NCBI GenBank assembly: GCA_022827835.1
Contig: JAJEIO010000025.1
Span: 44,277-108,276, forward strand
DNA length: 64,000 nt
Reading direction: 5' to 3'
DNA from: Candidatus Latescibacterota bacterium
Lineage (GTDB): Bacteria > Latescibacterota > UBA2968 > UBA8231
In this document: in pieces, positions 33,117-43,732 of the stretch
How the letters are laid out: the number at the start of each line of letters is the position of its first letter
Numbering within the stretch: the first letter of the stretch is position 1
Notes under the pieces: model-generated
Databases searched by the model: none
The model's input: only the letters and a program-made list of their open reading frames with translations
Told to the model about the DNA's origin: nothing
Program-made: the position numbers and the translations under genes

Positions 33117-35102
33117 TCACTTGAGTAGTGTGAGCTGGCGGGTGGCGACAAAGTCTCCGGCCAATAGCTGATAAAGATACGCGCCGCTGGCCACTGGCTC
33201 GTCGCGCTCGTTGCGGCCATCCCATTGCAGGCGATGATGCCCAGCGGGTAGGGTGCCGTTGACGAGAGTGCGCACGCGCTGGCCGCTGATGCTGTAAACG
33301 GTCAACTCGACTCGGGAGGCGAGAGGGAGTTGGAAGTTAATGGTGGTGCTTGCGTTAAAGGGGTTGGGGAAGTTTTGCGCTAGCGCAAACTCTGCGGGTA
33401 CAATGCCTTCGGCCTCGGCAACAGCCGTCTCGATTACAGCCTGTGGCAGAGTGATTTCCCATAGTCCGCGCCCGCCGCTCCATTCGATGACGTAAATGCG
33501 ATTGCCGATGATTTCCGCGTCAATGGGGTTGGAAAACCCGCCGACGATGCGGGTGACGCGCGCTTCGTAGTTGTCGCCGACTTTGGCCAAACCGAGGTGT
33601 AGCAGGTCTTGGCTCGGGTCATTGAATGGACCGGCAACATCATCGCCGTCGGGATCGCCTTCGGTCCAGCTAAGCACGAAGCCGTCGCCTTGGAACGGCT
33701 CGGCGAGGGCATTATCTGCGTCGAAGACCAATCCTAAAGGGGAACGATGCGCGGTGAAGGTGCCGAAGCGCACGCCCTCTTCGCTGGCGTCCTTGATTTG
33801 GCCGTCGGCTGGGTCCCGGTAGGCGTCGGCGTCCGGTCCGAGGTTGATCACTGGTTCGGTGAAGTCGCGCGGCGGTGGTGGGTACGTGGGATCGTTGTGA
33901 TAGTAGCCTTCGCGCACAGCCGTGAACCTAGCGGGGAGGAGAAAGTCGCTGGCGGGGTCGTAGTCGGGAAATTGCTGAGGGGTGTCTTCGAGCCCCATGC
34001 GCCAGGGGAAGCCGTAGTGATGCCCTTCGCGCAGCCAGTTGAGTTCCTCGGCCATGTCGCGGTCCGGTCCGTTTTCCGTGGCGAAGAGGTCGCCGTTGGG
34101 CGCGAAGGCGAGGTCGTAGGCATTGCGCAGGCCCTCGGCATAGAGGGAGCCTTGGGCGCGCAGGGCGTCGCGGTCGTTGGGCAGCACGAGGTCTCGGGCA
34201 TCGGTCGGAACGCGCAAGACGATAGCTGTGAGCGCGGTTTCGCGCAGGTCGGAAAACTGCCTGTTGCCGTCTTGGATTTCGCCGTGATCGGTGCGCGAGC
34301 CGCTGTTGATAAAAAGCGAGCGATTATCGGGGCTGACGACTAGCCCATTGACCTCGTGGTTGAAGATGCAGTCGCACCGCTCATAGGGTGCGGTTTCCGC
34401 GAGTGTAAACCAAGTGCGCTCTCCATTGCTCGGATCGATCTCGCCCTTGGTGATCGTGGCGATGTTGTAGCTGGATAGGTCGATGCGTTTGAGGACGTAA
34501 AAGGTGCCGTCGGCGTCGATAAACAGGGCACTGGGGCGGCTGAAACCGTGGTCGGCGGCCGTGTACACCGTGCCCGATGGTACGAGGGTGATGTCGCCGT
34601 TGGTTTTGAGTGCGTAGCGGATATCGGTCGTGGGATCGCGGCCGAGGCTGGTGGCGGCGAGGATGTCGTCGATGGGAATATCATCGGGCAAGTTGTTTGG
34701 GTCGAGCTGTTCCCACTTTCGCTCGTCGGTGTCGGCGTCGAGCAAAATGCCGCGGGTGAGGGCAAAGTGACCGCTGTCGCGCGGACCACGGCGGTTCGAT
34801 GCAAGGTAAAACGAGCCATCTGGCCCAATGGCAAAGCCCGTAAATCCGCTGCGGATGCCGTGATCGTCTCTGGAGTATGTCGGCGTGTGTATGGCTGCCG
34901 CTAGATCGATGAGACCAATCGAACCGTCCTGTCGCAAGGTGTAGAGCGCATTGTTGCGCGGATCCTTGGCGATGCGGAGCGTACTTCGGGGGACGTTGAG
35001 GGTGCGGCGGATTTCGATGTCGTCGCGGGTGGCTTGCGGGTCGGCATAGGCGGTGGAGCAAAGAGCAGCGAGGACAGCGAATGAGAGGTAATAGGCGAAC
35101 AT
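33117..35102 (-). CDS. PQQ-type sugar dehydrogenase with NPFN-type C-terminal domain (no cytochrome)
   Basis: This 661-residue exported paralog of the next gene downstream lies only 18 bases from it. After the signal peptide (LSFAVLAALCSTAYA) it runs nearly residue for residue with the larger protein through the dehydrogenase propeller (IRSGFTGFAIGPDGSFYLAS, LRNAYDLAFAPNGDLFATEN, HHYGFPWRMGLED). It then jumps from WSGGRGLWEITLPQAVIE directly to a type A sorting/FlgD-like domain (AEFALAQNFPNPFNASTTI, YSISGQRVRTLVNG, ASGAYLYQLLAGDF). The two haem sites are absent, so it must pass electrons to another carrier or may only bind its ligand. A ribosome binding site AAAGGACC precedes the ATG. Substrate unknown. 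Confidence 0.85.
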   Translation of the reverse strand: MFAYYLSFAVLAALCSTAYADPQATRDDIEIRRTLNVPRSTLRIAKDPRNNALYTLRQDGSIGLIDLAAAIHTPTYSRDDHGIRSGFTGFAIGPDGSFYLASNRRGPRDSGHFALTRGILLDADTDERKWEQLDPNNLPDDIPIDDILAATSLGRDPTTDIRYALKTNGDITLVPSGTVYTAADHGFSRPSALFIDADGTFYVLKRIDLSSYNIATITKGEIDPSNGERTWFTLAETAPYERCDCIFNHEVNGLVVSPDNRSLFINSGSRTDHGEIQDGNRQFSDLRETALTAIVLRVPTDARDLVLPNDRDALRAQGSLYAEGLRNAYDLAFAPNGDLFATENGPDRDMAEELNWLREGHHYGFPWRMGLEDTPQQFPDYDPASDFLLPARFTAVREGYYHNDPTYPPPPRDFTEPVINLGPDADAYRDPADGQIKDASEEGVRFGTFTAHRSPLGLVFDADNALAEPFQGDGFVLSWTEGDPDGDDVAGPFNDPSQDLLHLGLAKVGDNYEARVTRIVGGFSNPIDAEIIGNRIYVIEWSGGRGLWEITLPQAVIETAVAEAEGIVPAEFALAQNFPNPFNASTTINFQLPLASRVELTVYSISGQRVRTLVNGTLPAGHHRLQWDGRNERDEPVASGAYLYQLLAGDFVATRQLTLLK

Positions 35103-35148
35103 GAGGTCCTTTTAGAGAAAGAGTGGGGTAAGGGTCAACACAGTGGGG

Positions 35149-35291
35149 TCAGGGCCGAAAGATTTTTAGATTGAGTCCGTTGATTTCGCGGTAGTGTTTT
35201 CTATTGGCTGTACAAAGTGTTAAATGATGTTCAATAGCGGTTGCGGCAATCAAGGCATCGGCCATATCACAATATCGGTATCAAAAATCAT
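35149..35291 (-). pseudogene. vapC: Remnant of a VapC-type PIN-domain toxin (internal deletion)
   Basis: Directly after the antitoxin, and overlapping its end by 11 bases, ATG 35291 opens [10 protein letters not shown], the normal N-terminus of a VapC PIN nuclease with its first catalytic Asp. The frame then closes after three more codons. In another frame of the same 140 bases the typical C-terminus appears ([20 protein letters not shown], then [17 protein letters not shown] and TGA at 35151-35149). The middle of about 80 residues, which carries other acidic active-site residues, is gone. The toxin can therefore not be active. This is seen directly by translating the minus strand. Confidence 0.8.
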
Positions 35292-35526
35292 TCAAGCGGC
35301 CTTTGCGCAGATTGCGGACGTACGCATCGACATCGGTCATATCTTTTCTGTCTCGCCACAGACCAAAAGCCTCGTGGTCTTTTACCGATTTGTCTGTTCG
35401 CTGTCGGCTGGGAGACAGGATGGCTTTTTCCTTGCCGCGATAAAAAATAGTGACCGATTCGTTGCGGTCGAGCGCAAGCAAAACATCTTTCATGCGTCGT
35501 CTCAAGTCGAGAATAGATGCTTTCAT
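35281..35526 (-). CDS. Phd/YefM-type antitoxin
   Basis: This is an 81-residue antitoxin of the Phd/YefM superfamily (MKASILDLRRRMKDVLLALD, VTIFYRGKEKAIL, then EAFGLWRDRKDMTDVDAYVR, ending RNLRKGRLNDF). In this family the N-terminal part binds DNA and represses its own promoter, and the C-terminal tail neutralises a VapC-type toxin. The ATG is preceded by AAGGATAATTT. Its tail is intact, but the toxin next to it (35149-35291) is a remnant, so this is an orphan antitoxin. It may still act as a repressor or counter a toxin made elsewhere (inferred). Confidence 0.8.
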   Translation of the reverse strand: MKASILDLRRRMKDVLLALDRNESVTIFYRGKEKAILSPSRQRTDKSVKDHEAFGLWRDRKDMTDVDAYVRNLRKGRLNDF

Positions 35527-35544
35527 AAATTATCCTTAAAGTGT

Positions 35545-35557
35545 ACACATAATGTGT
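35545..35557. promoter_or_regulatory. Palindrome upstream of the antitoxin, likely operator
   Basis: ACACAT-A-ATGTGT is a perfect palindrome with one central base, 19 bases upstream of the antitoxin start. Position and shape fit the autoregulatory operator normally bound by Phd-type antitoxins. No protein-binding evidence is available. Confidence 0.45.
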
Positions 35558-35726
35558 GCAATCGAAAATAAAATATCGAGCGGTGAATTGGGTTCAAGCC
35601 AAATCTGGATAGCGATAGGAAAGTCAACGCGGTCGTAGATGACGCAATCGCTCCGACTTTTTAGGCGAGCGCTGATTCCCGCGTTTGAACGCTTGCAACC
35701 CGACAGGCGAGAATCTGTAATTTATA

Positions 35727-37105
<1,379 letters not shown>

Positions 37106-37109
<4 letters not shown>

Positions 37110-38431
37110 TGGCGCACTCCAAAAGCTAGCTCTTCGCGGGCTTGCTCGATTTGCACTTCTACAAACTCGTTGGGCGCAGCCGGGCCGGAGAAGAGTACCT
37201 TGATGTAGTTATCGCTCAAGCCGACTTGCAAGCCGGTGGCTGAGTCTGAACGCCCTTCGGCGAGAACTTGGAGCGAGTGGCCGACAAAGCGCTGGTGGAA
37301 GGCGAATCGCTTGGCCGCACTGAGGGCGATAAGCGCTTGGGAGCGCTCCTTTTTGACCGCGGCTTCTTGGTGCTCGGGCAGGCGCTCGGCCGGGGTGCCT
37401 TCGCGCTGGGAGAACGGAAAGACGTGAAGATACGTCAGCGGCAGGTCGGCCAACAAGGAGCGGGTCTGGGCAAAATGCGCGTCGGTTTCCCCTGGGAAGC
37501 CGACCATGACGTCGGCACCAATGGCGCAATCGGGGATGCGGCTGGCGATTCGCTCGATCCGCTCGGCGTAATAGGCGCGGGTGTAGCGCCGCCCCATGCG
37601 CTTGAGAATGTGGTCGTCGCCGCTTTGCAAAGGCACGTGAAAGTGGCGGCAGATCGCCGGAGAAGCTGCGGCTTGGTCGATCAGCTCGTCGGTGACGTAA
37701 CCCGGCTCAATGGAATTGAGTCGAATGCGCGCCAAGCCGTCGATTTGCTCCAATGCGGCGAGCAGCTCGACGAGGGCCTCGGGCTGGCCTTGGTCAAATC
37801 CGTAGCGGCCCGTATGGACGCCGGTCAGGGCAAGTTCGCGGTAGCCGGCTACGACCATGCGTTGGGCTTGGGCGACGACTTCGGCGGCTGGGCGGCTCGC
37901 GCTGTGCCCACGCACCGCCGGGATGATACAATAGGTGCAGTGTTCATCGCAGCCGTCTTGGATTTGCAGGCTGCCACGCGTGCGGCCTTGGGGCACCACG
38001 CCGTCAATGGCGAGAAATTGCTCCGTGCGCGGCCTCGTCGCCGAGGGCGCGGGGGTCTCGGCACCCGCTAGATGCGATTCGAGTAGCTCGACGAGCTGGG
38101 CCTTCTGGCCGTTGCCCACGACCAAGTCGGCACCGGCCGCGGTGAGGTCTGCTGGCCGCCGCTGGGCATAGCAGCCAGTGGCGACGATCTCCGCGCTTGG
38201 ATTGCGACGCCGGGCGCGGCGTACGGCCTTGCGCGAGTCCGCATCGCCCGCGCCGGTGACCGTGCAGGTATTGACCACGTACACGTCGGCCTCAGTGCCG
38301 AAGGGCACGACTGAATAGCCGCGCTCGGTCAGACGGTGGGCGAGGGCTTCTACTTCGTAGGCATTGAGCTTGCAACCCACGTTTTGCAGGGCCACGCGTG
38401 CATTTGCATTTGCGGATGTTGGAGTGCCCAT
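37106..38431 (-). CDS. mtaB: tRNA threonylcarbamoyladenosine methylthiotransferase MtaB
   Basis: This 441-residue paralog of MiaB converts t6A37 to ms2t6A37 in tRNAs that read ANN codons. Cluster cysteines are in NVGCKLNAYE, VNTCTVTGAGD and ATGCYAQRRP; the radical-SAM motif is CDEHCTYC followed by IIPAVRGHSASRP; a C-terminal TRAM-like part (QVLAEGRSDSATGLQVG) completes it. The opening 'ALQNVGCKLN' and the 'CDEHCTYCIIP' box are typical of MtaB and not of MiaB or RimO. It is the first gene of a two-gene unit with miaB; adjacency of the two paralogs is not the common arrangement. Confidence 0.92.
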
Positions 38432-38500
38432 AAGTCCGTCAAGGAAAACGAGATAGACTATAAAACTTAAAGATTGGCCCTCTCTGGGGCAATGGGCGGT

Positions 38501-40717
38501 TCAGGCGGGTTCGAGCTGGGCGTACGCGACGGCGATGCGTTTGATCCGCGTCCCAAAGCAGATGGAGAGCTTCATCTTTTCGCCGTGCCCCTCGCGGCTG
38601 ACGATCTGCCCACGTCCCCATTGGGGGTGGCGCACCCACTGGCCAACGGCGAGGAAGTCGTCTTGATCGACAAACTCGTCGAAGCCGGGCGACTGCTCGG
38701 AGTCCCACTCGTAGTGGACGCCTTGGGCAGCCGGAGGCTTTTTGCGGCGCGGTGGTTCGATGCGTTGCCGCGAGCGGTCAACGCCGCGGTCCAACTCGTA
38801 ATTCTGGGTTGTCAACTCGGCGGGGATTTCGCTTAAAAACCGCGAGGGTTCGGTTGAGAGTAACGAACCGTACGCATAGCGGCGCAGGGCATAGGTGAGG
38901 CTGAGTTGCTCTTGCGCACGGGTCATGCCCACGTAGCAGAGCCGGCGCTCCTCTTCAATGGCTTGGGGATCGCCGACGGCTCGCGCCGTGGGAAAGAGGT
39001 TTTCCTCGAGACCGCAGACAAAGACCAAGGGAAACTCCAAGCCCTTGGCACCGTGCAGGGTCATCAAGGTAATGGCGTTGCCTTCGTTGTCGCTTTCGTC
39101 CGCCGAGGTCAGCAGCGACTTTTCTTCGAGATAGGTGGCTAACGTCGAGTCTGGGTTCTCGTCTGCATATTCGGTCATTTCGGCCAGTAACTGGTCGAGA
39201 TTCTGCAAACGAGCCTCGGCTTCTGGAGTGTCTTCCGCCGCGAGCATGGCGCGGTATCCACTCTTTTCGACGACGGCAAAGCCCAGTTCGGGCAGGGAGA
39301 GTTCATCGGTGGCTGTCGTTAGCTCGCCGATCAGATCGGCGAAGGCTGCGAGGCTCTTTTGCGCGCGGCCGCTGAGGTTGGGTACGTCGTCGAGGTGCTC
39401 AAGTGCCGTGGAGAGGCTCCAGCCCTTGGCTTGGGCGAAAGCCTGTAAGCGGGCGAGGGAGGTGTCGCCAATGCCGCGACGCGGCGTATTGACGATGCGG
39501 CGCAGGGCAATGTCGTCGGCTGGGTTGACCAACAGCCGCAAATAGGACAGCACATCGCGGATTTCGCGGCGGTCGTAAAAGCGGATGCCCCCGACGATTA
39601 CATAGGGCAGGCGGGCGCGTTGTAACTCCTCTTCAAAGGGCCGCGACTGGGCGTTAGTGCGGTAGAGCACCGCGGCGTCCCCGAGGCCGTAGCGGCCCAA
39701 GCGGTCGTAGCGGCGGATGGTATCGACGACGTGGCGAGCCTCGCGGCGGTCCGAGTCGCATTCGACGACCGCGACTGGGTCGCCCTCGGGGCCGTTCGTC
39801 CACAGCTCTTTGCCTTTGCGGCCTTGGTTGTGGCTGATGACGGCATTGGCTGCGGCGAGGATACGGCCGGTGGAGCGGTAGTTTTGCTCTAATCGCACTA
39901 GGCGGGCATCTGGATAGTCGCGTTCAAAGTCGAGGATATTGCGGATGTCGGCACCGCGAAATTGGTAGATCGACTGGTCGTCGTCTCCGACCACGCAGAT
40001 GTTGCGGTGGTGAGCCGCTAGCTGGCGGCAGAGCAAGTACTGGGGCCGGTTCGTGTCTTGGTATTCATCGACGAGCAGGTGCTCGAAGCGCTCTTGGTAG
40101 GTTTGCAGAATGTCCGGGTGGCGCTTGAATTGGCGCACGACCTCGATGAGCAAGTCGTCAAAATCAAGGGCTTGGTTGCGGCGCAACTCGCGCTCGTAGT
40201 CGGCGTAGAGTTCGGCGATTTGCCGTTGGTGCTCGTTCGCTTGGTGCGCGAATTCCAACGGGTCAAGCATGGCGTTCTTGGCGCGGCTGATCTGGCTGAT
40301 GACCGCGCGTGGGGCGAGGTCGCGCTCGTCGATCTGGTGGGCGTCGAGGACGCGGCGGATAGTGGCGCGGCGGTCGTCTTCGTCGTAGATGGAGAAGTTG
40401 GGATCTAAACCAAACCCCTCGGCTTGGCGGCGCAGGATGCGCGCACAGATTGAGTGGAAGGTGCCGATCCATAGCTCGTTGGCCGACGAGCCGACGAGTT
40501 GCTCGATGCGCTCGCGCATTTCGCCCGCAGCCTTGTTGGTAAAGGTCGCGGCGAGAATGCGCCACGGGGGTACGCCGACTTCTTTGATGAGGAAGGCGAT
40601 GCGATGGGTGAGTACGCGGGTCTTGCCCGAGCCGGCTCCAGCGAGGATCAACAGCGGGCCGCCCGCGGCCTCGGCGGCGCGGCGTTGCGCTGGATTGAGG
40701 GCGTCTAGTATGGACAT
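38501..40717 (-). CDS. uvrD: ATP-dependent DNA helicase UvrD/PcrA
   Basis: This is a 738-residue superfamily 1A 3'-5' helicase acting in repair and replication. Motifs are in order: Q-motif region LNPAQRRAA, Walker A GAGSGKTRVL, TNKAAGEMRERI, motif II DEYQDTNRPQ, motif III GDDDQSIYQFRGAD, motif IV LEQNYRSTGRIL, motif V TLHGAKGLEFPLVF, motif VI VGMTRAQEQLSLT. The C-terminus has the PcrA-type tudor-like tail (VGQWVRHPQWGRGQIVSREG). UvrD and PcrA cannot be told apart with confidence by eye; the tail favours PcrA. It starts 2 bases after mltG ends, so the two are probably one transcript. Confidence 0.93.
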   Translation of the reverse strand: MSILDALNPAQRRAAEAAGGPLLILAGAGSGKTRVLTHRIAFLIKEVGVPPWRILAATFTNKAAGEMRERIEQLVGSSANELWIGTFHSICARILRRQAEGFGLDPNFSIYDEDDRRATIRRVLDAHQIDERDLAPRAVISQISRAKNAMLDPLEFAHQANEHQRQIAELYADYERELRRNQALDFDDLLIEVVRQFKRHPDILQTYQERFEHLLVDEYQDTNRPQYLLCRQLAAHHRNICVVGDDDQSIYQFRGADIRNILDFERDYPDARLVRLEQNYRSTGRILAAANAVISHNQGRKGKELWTNGPEGDPVAVVECDSDRREARHVVDTIRRYDRLGRYGLGDAAVLYRTNAQSRPFEEELQRARLPYVIVGGIRFYDRREIRDVLSYLRLLVNPADDIALRRIVNTPRRGIGDTSLARLQAFAQAKGWSLSTALEHLDDVPNLSGRAQKSLAAFADLIGELTTATDELSLPELGFAVVEKSGYRAMLAAEDTPEAEARLQNLDQLLAEMTEYADENPDSTLATYLEEKSLLTSADESDNEGNAITLMTLHGAKGLEFPLVFVCGLEENLFPTARAVGDPQAIEEERRLCYVGMTRAQEQLSLTYALRRYAYGSLLSTEPSRFLSEIPAELTTQNYELDRGVDRSRQRIEPPRRKKPPAAQGVHYEWDSEQSPGFDEFVDQDDFLAVGQWVRHPQWGRGQIVSREGHGEKMKLSICFGTRIKRIAVAYAQLEPA

Positions 40718-40719
40718 CC

Positions 40720-41751
40720 TCAGTTCGTCTGCATGCGCTGGGATCGCTTGACTTGGCGCTTGGCGCGCTCGTGTTCCCTGTTGGTGCGGCTGAAGATGTG
40801 GGTGCCGTCGCCGCGAGCGACGAAGTAGAGATACTCGGTTTCTGCGGGGTAGAGCACGGCGAGAAGGGCCATGCGGCCGGGGTTGCTGATGGGGCTGGGG
40901 GGCAGGCCGTGGTAGCGATACGTGTTAAAGGGCGAATCCACCTCCAAGTCGGCATAGGTCAGCCGCTTCTTGTTAGTGCCGAGCGCATAGTTGATCGTCG
41001 CGCAGGATTCGAGGCGGCGGTTGAGCTTGAGGCGGCGCTGGAAGACGCCGGAGATAATGGGCTGCTCTTCAACGGCCACTGCTTCGCGCTCGACGATCGA
41101 GGCCAGCGTCACAGCTTCGTGCAGCGAAAGGCCAAGTTCATCAAGTCGCTGGTGTAGGGAGTCGGCGAATACGCGGTGGAATTGGTCAACCATGAGGGCG
41201 GCGATGGTGCGTTCGTCGACGTCTAAGTCGAAGAAGTACGTCTCGGGGAAGAGGTAGCCTTCGAGATTAGAAGCGGCCACGCCGAGTTGGCGGATGAGCT
41301 GCGGGTCTTCGGTGGCGGCAATAAAGCGCGCTGAATCCGCTACGCCTGCGGCCTGTAGATGGCCTGCGATCTGATGGCGATTCAGCCCCTCGGGGATCGT
41401 CGCGGGCTGGGTTTGGATGGGGGCCTTGAGCAGGGATTGGACCATGGCGGCTGTCGTGCCGGTGCCGTCGAGTTGATAGGTGCCGGCCTTGAGCTGATGA
41501 CCGAGGCCCTTGAGCCGGACGGTCCAGGCAAAGACGTGGGCGTTGTGGATCAAATTTTCCCGCTCTAGCAACTGGCCGATCCAGCGGGCGCTCGCACCTT
41601 GGGGGATGTGGATTGTGCGCGCCGGGTGTTCGTAAGTCGGTTGATTCAAATACCACAACGCCCCAAGCGGCAATGCCATCCCCACCAGTGCAATAACCGC
41701 GACGAGTAAGAGTGCACGGTACCAGCGTGCAGACTTGGCTTGAGTTGGCAT
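40720..41751 (-). CDS. mltG: Endolytic murein transglycosylase MltG (YceG-like)
   Basis: This 343-residue protein, anchored in the inner membrane by one N-terminal helix (LLLVAVIALVGMALPLGAL), cleaves nascent glycan strands in peptidoglycan. After the anchor comes a LysM-like region (IHIPQGASARWIGQLLEREN, LKAGTYQLDGTGT). The catalytic YceG core follows with ASNLEGYLFPETY, ASIVEREAVAVEEQPIISGV (the ASIVERE glutamate is the catalytic residue in characterised MltG) and SPFNTYRYHGLPPSPISNPG. Length matches the family (about 340). It lies directly upstream of the helicase gene. Confidence 0.95.
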   Translation of the reverse strand: MPTQAKSARWYRALLLVAVIALVGMALPLGALWYLNQPTYEHPARTIHIPQGASARWIGQLLERENLIHNAHVFAWTVRLKGLGHQLKAGTYQLDGTGTTAAMVQSLLKAPIQTQPATIPEGLNRHQIAGHLQAAGVADSARFIAATEDPQLIRQLGVAASNLEGYLFPETYFFDLDVDERTIAALMVDQFHRVFADSLHQRLDELGLSLHEAVTLASIVEREAVAVEEQPIISGVFQRRLKLNRRLESCATINYALGTNKKRLTYADLEVDSPFNTYRYHGLPPSPISNPGRMALLAVLYPAETEYLYFVARGDGTHIFSRTNREHERAKRQVKRSQRMQTN

Positions 41752-41925
41752 ACTGTCGGCCTTACCTAAAAGTGATGCGGGTGTGTCAAGTTACAGACCC
41801 GTCCATCAGAAAATGGGCTATGAACTAAGGCTAGCGCAAAAGTATGAATCGGGATTGTTTTACAACCAAGGCTGAGGTGAAAAATGTATAAGAAAAGGCA
41901 ATCCCTGTCAATCTGATTCGCTTTC

Positions 41926-41954
41926 TTGACGCTAGCAGAGAATCCGGTTAGTTT
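41926..41954 (+). promoter_or_regulatory. Possible promoter of the ABC exporter operon
   Basis: TTGACG (41926-41931) is followed after exactly 17 bases by TAGTTT (41949-41954), about 60 bases before the TTG start at 42016. The -10 match is moderate. It lies in the 264-base gap between the divergent mltG and exporter genes, where nothing else was recognised. Confidence 0.4.
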
Positions 41955-42015
41955 CCCAACTTTTTGTCTTGTCGCCTCAACGCCGCGCCCGGCTTTTCGG
42001 CGCAGGAGATTTCCG

Positions 42016-42969
42016 TTGGACCCTCAAGTACTCATCAGTATCTCGCAGCTTTCCCACGTCTATGCGGATAGGCGCAAGAAAGCGGGCCATCGCGCGCTCC
42101 ATGAGATCAATCTCGACATTCATGCTGGGGAGACGATGGCCCTGTTGGGACCTAATGGTAGTGGTAAATCCACCCTTCTGCGCGTGCTGATCACCGCGCT
42201 GGTGCCCACCTCGGGTGAGGTGCGAGTCGGCGGCGTGCTCTTGGGGGAAGATCCATCGGCCGTGCGCCGTCAGTTGGGGGTCGTCTTTCAAAATCCCGCG
42301 CTTGATGGGAAAATGACGGTTGGTGAAAACTTGCGGATGGCGGGTTTGCTCTACGGCATGGGCCGCCGCGCCGTGCGCCAGCGCAGTCAACAGTTGCTGG
42401 AGGTTGTCGGCTTGTGGGAACGGCGCAACGAGCGGGTGGAGAAGCTCTCTGGAGGCATGCGGCGGCGTGTCGAATTGGTCAAGGCGCTGCTGCCAACGCC
42501 AGCTATTCTCGTGCTCGACGAGCCGACGGCTGGGTTAGATCCAGTGGCGCGCCAAGATTTCTGGCTCCAAGTGGAGGAACTCAAAGTGGACGAACAACTC
42601 ACGGTCGTGGTCTCGACCCACCTCTTGGACGAGGCCGAGTGCGCGGACCGAGTCGCCATTTTGCACCAAGGGCAGCTACTCGTCTGTGGTCCCCCAAGGG
42701 TCTTGCAGCGCCAATTGGGGCGCGAGATCCTCACGCTGCGCTGCGACGATGCTGCCGCGTTGCAAGCAGCACTGCGCAGCGACATGGATCTAGAGGGGCT
42801 AGTCGTCGATCAGGATTTGCGCGTCCCGCTCAACAGCGACATCAGCCTCGACGAGGTATTCCAGCGCTTCGGCTCCCAGATTCGCTCGCTGTCTTTGGCT
42901 CCTCCCTCGCTCGACGATGTGTTCGTGCGCTACACTGGCCAACACCTCGAGGAAGGAAACACCGCTTGA
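42016..42969 (+). CDS. ABC-2 type exporter, ATP-binding protein (DrrA/CcmA-like)
   Basis: This is a 317-residue ATPase of an ABC exporter. TTG 42016 is chosen because AGGAGAT lies 5 bases upstream and the preceding residues of the open frame do not look like an ABC N-terminus. It has Walker A LLGPNGSGKSTLL, Q-loop GVVFQNPALD, signature LSGGMRRRVELVKALL, Walker B ILVLDEPTAGLDP and H-loop VVSTHLLDEAE. The C-terminal extension of about 90 residues (SLAPPSLDDVFVRYTGQHL) is typical of the DrrA/NodI branch. It forms a transporter with the overlapping permease gene. The substrate is unknown; the adjacent DUF420 gene hints at haem-copper oxidase assembly. Confidence 0.92.
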   Translation: MDPQVLISISQLSHVYADRRKKAGHRALHEINLDIHAGETMALLGPNGSGKSTLLRVLITALVPTSGEVRVGGVLLGEDPSAVRRQLGVVFQNPALDGKMTVGENLRMAGLLYGMGRRAVRQRSQQLLEVVGLWERRNERVEKLSGGMRRRVELVKALLPTPAILVLDEPTAGLDPVARQDFWLQVEELKVDEQLTVVVSTHLLDEAECADRVAILHQGQLLVCGPPRVLQRQLGREILTLRCDDAAALQAALRSDMDLEGLVVDQDLRVPLNSDISLDEVFQRFGSQIRSLSLAPPSLDDVFVRYTGQHLEEGNTA

Positions 42970-43730
42970 ACGGCGTCTGGATTCTGGCCCAGCGCGAAGT
43001 GCTGCGCTTTTTGCGCCAGCCTTCGCGGCTTTTGGGGAGCTTAGTGCAGCCGCTGATGCTATGGCTTTTCATGGGCTCGGGTTTTGCCGATAGCTTTATC
43101 GGCGGGGGCAGCGGGTTGAGCTACGGAGAATTCTTCTATCCGGGCGTCGTGCTGATGCTTCTGTTATTTGCGGCGATTTTTTCTACTATCACTCTCATCG
43201 AAGACCGCAGCGTCGGCTTTTTGCAAGGCGTGCTAGTAGCCCCGGTGCCGCGCCTGAGTATAGCGCTAGGCAAGCTGGTCGGCGGTACGCTTATCGCCCT
43301 CTCACAGGTGCTTGTATTTTTGCTGCTGGCACCAGTGGCTGGCATTGCCTTGGCAGTGGAGATGGTCTTGGCTCTCTTGGTACTCTGCACGCTGATCGGC
43401 ATGGGCTTTACGGGTTTGGGCTTCATGGTCGCATGGAAGCTGGATTCAGTGGCAGGCTACCATTCGGTGATGAGCGTCGTTCTCATCCCCTTGTGGTTTC
43501 TTTCTGGCGCACTCTTTCCCATTGAAGGAGCTGCACCTTGGCTCGAGTGGGTGATGCAGTGCAATCCCGTGACTTATGCACTGGTAGTTTTGCGGAAGGC
43601 GTTCTACTTGGTGCCGGCTCAACTGATAGCCGACGCGGCGTTTGTGCACGCTCTGCTAATCACTGGTGGTTGGGCGGTGCTGACGACCGCTGGGGCCGCT
43701 TGGATGGTGGCCCGCAGCCGCAGTTCCTGA
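42966..43730 (+). CDS. ABC-2 type exporter, permease protein
   Basis: This is a 254-residue inner-membrane permease with six predicted helices, for example QPLMLWLFMGSGFADSF, VVLMLLLFAAIFSTITL, LIALSQVLVFLLLAPVAGI and SVVLIPLWFLSGALFPIEG (the last is the usual ABC-2 signature region). It starts at TTG 42966 inside the stop of the ATPase gene (TTGA), with AGGAAGG 9 bases upstream. The frame is open much further upstream but that part is a shadow of the ATPase gene. DrrB/NodJ-like in length and order. It ends two bases before the converging DUF420 gene. Confidence 0.9.
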   Translation: MNGVWILAQREVLRFLRQPSRLLGSLVQPLMLWLFMGSGFADSFIGGGSGLSYGEFFYPGVVLMLLLFAAIFSTITLIEDRSVGFLQGVLVAPVPRLSIALGKLVGGTLIALSQVLVFLLLAPVAGIALAVEMVLALLVLCTLIGMGFTGLGFMVAWKLDSVAGYHSVMSVVLIPLWFLSGALFPIEGAAPWLEWVMQCNPVTYALVVLRKAFYLVPAQLIADAAFVHALLITGGWAVLTTAGAAWMVARSRSS

Positions 43731-43732
43731 TT

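Noticed and set aside
35103..35148. Possible complete toxin gene after the antitoxin
   Set aside because: Translation in all three minus frames shows only the N- and C-terminal ends of a PIN domain in different frames.
42414..42965. Upstream extension of the ABC-2 permease frame
   Set aside because: It is out of frame with the ATPase that occupies this DNA; the TTG at 42966 has a ribosome binding site and gives a normal permease length.
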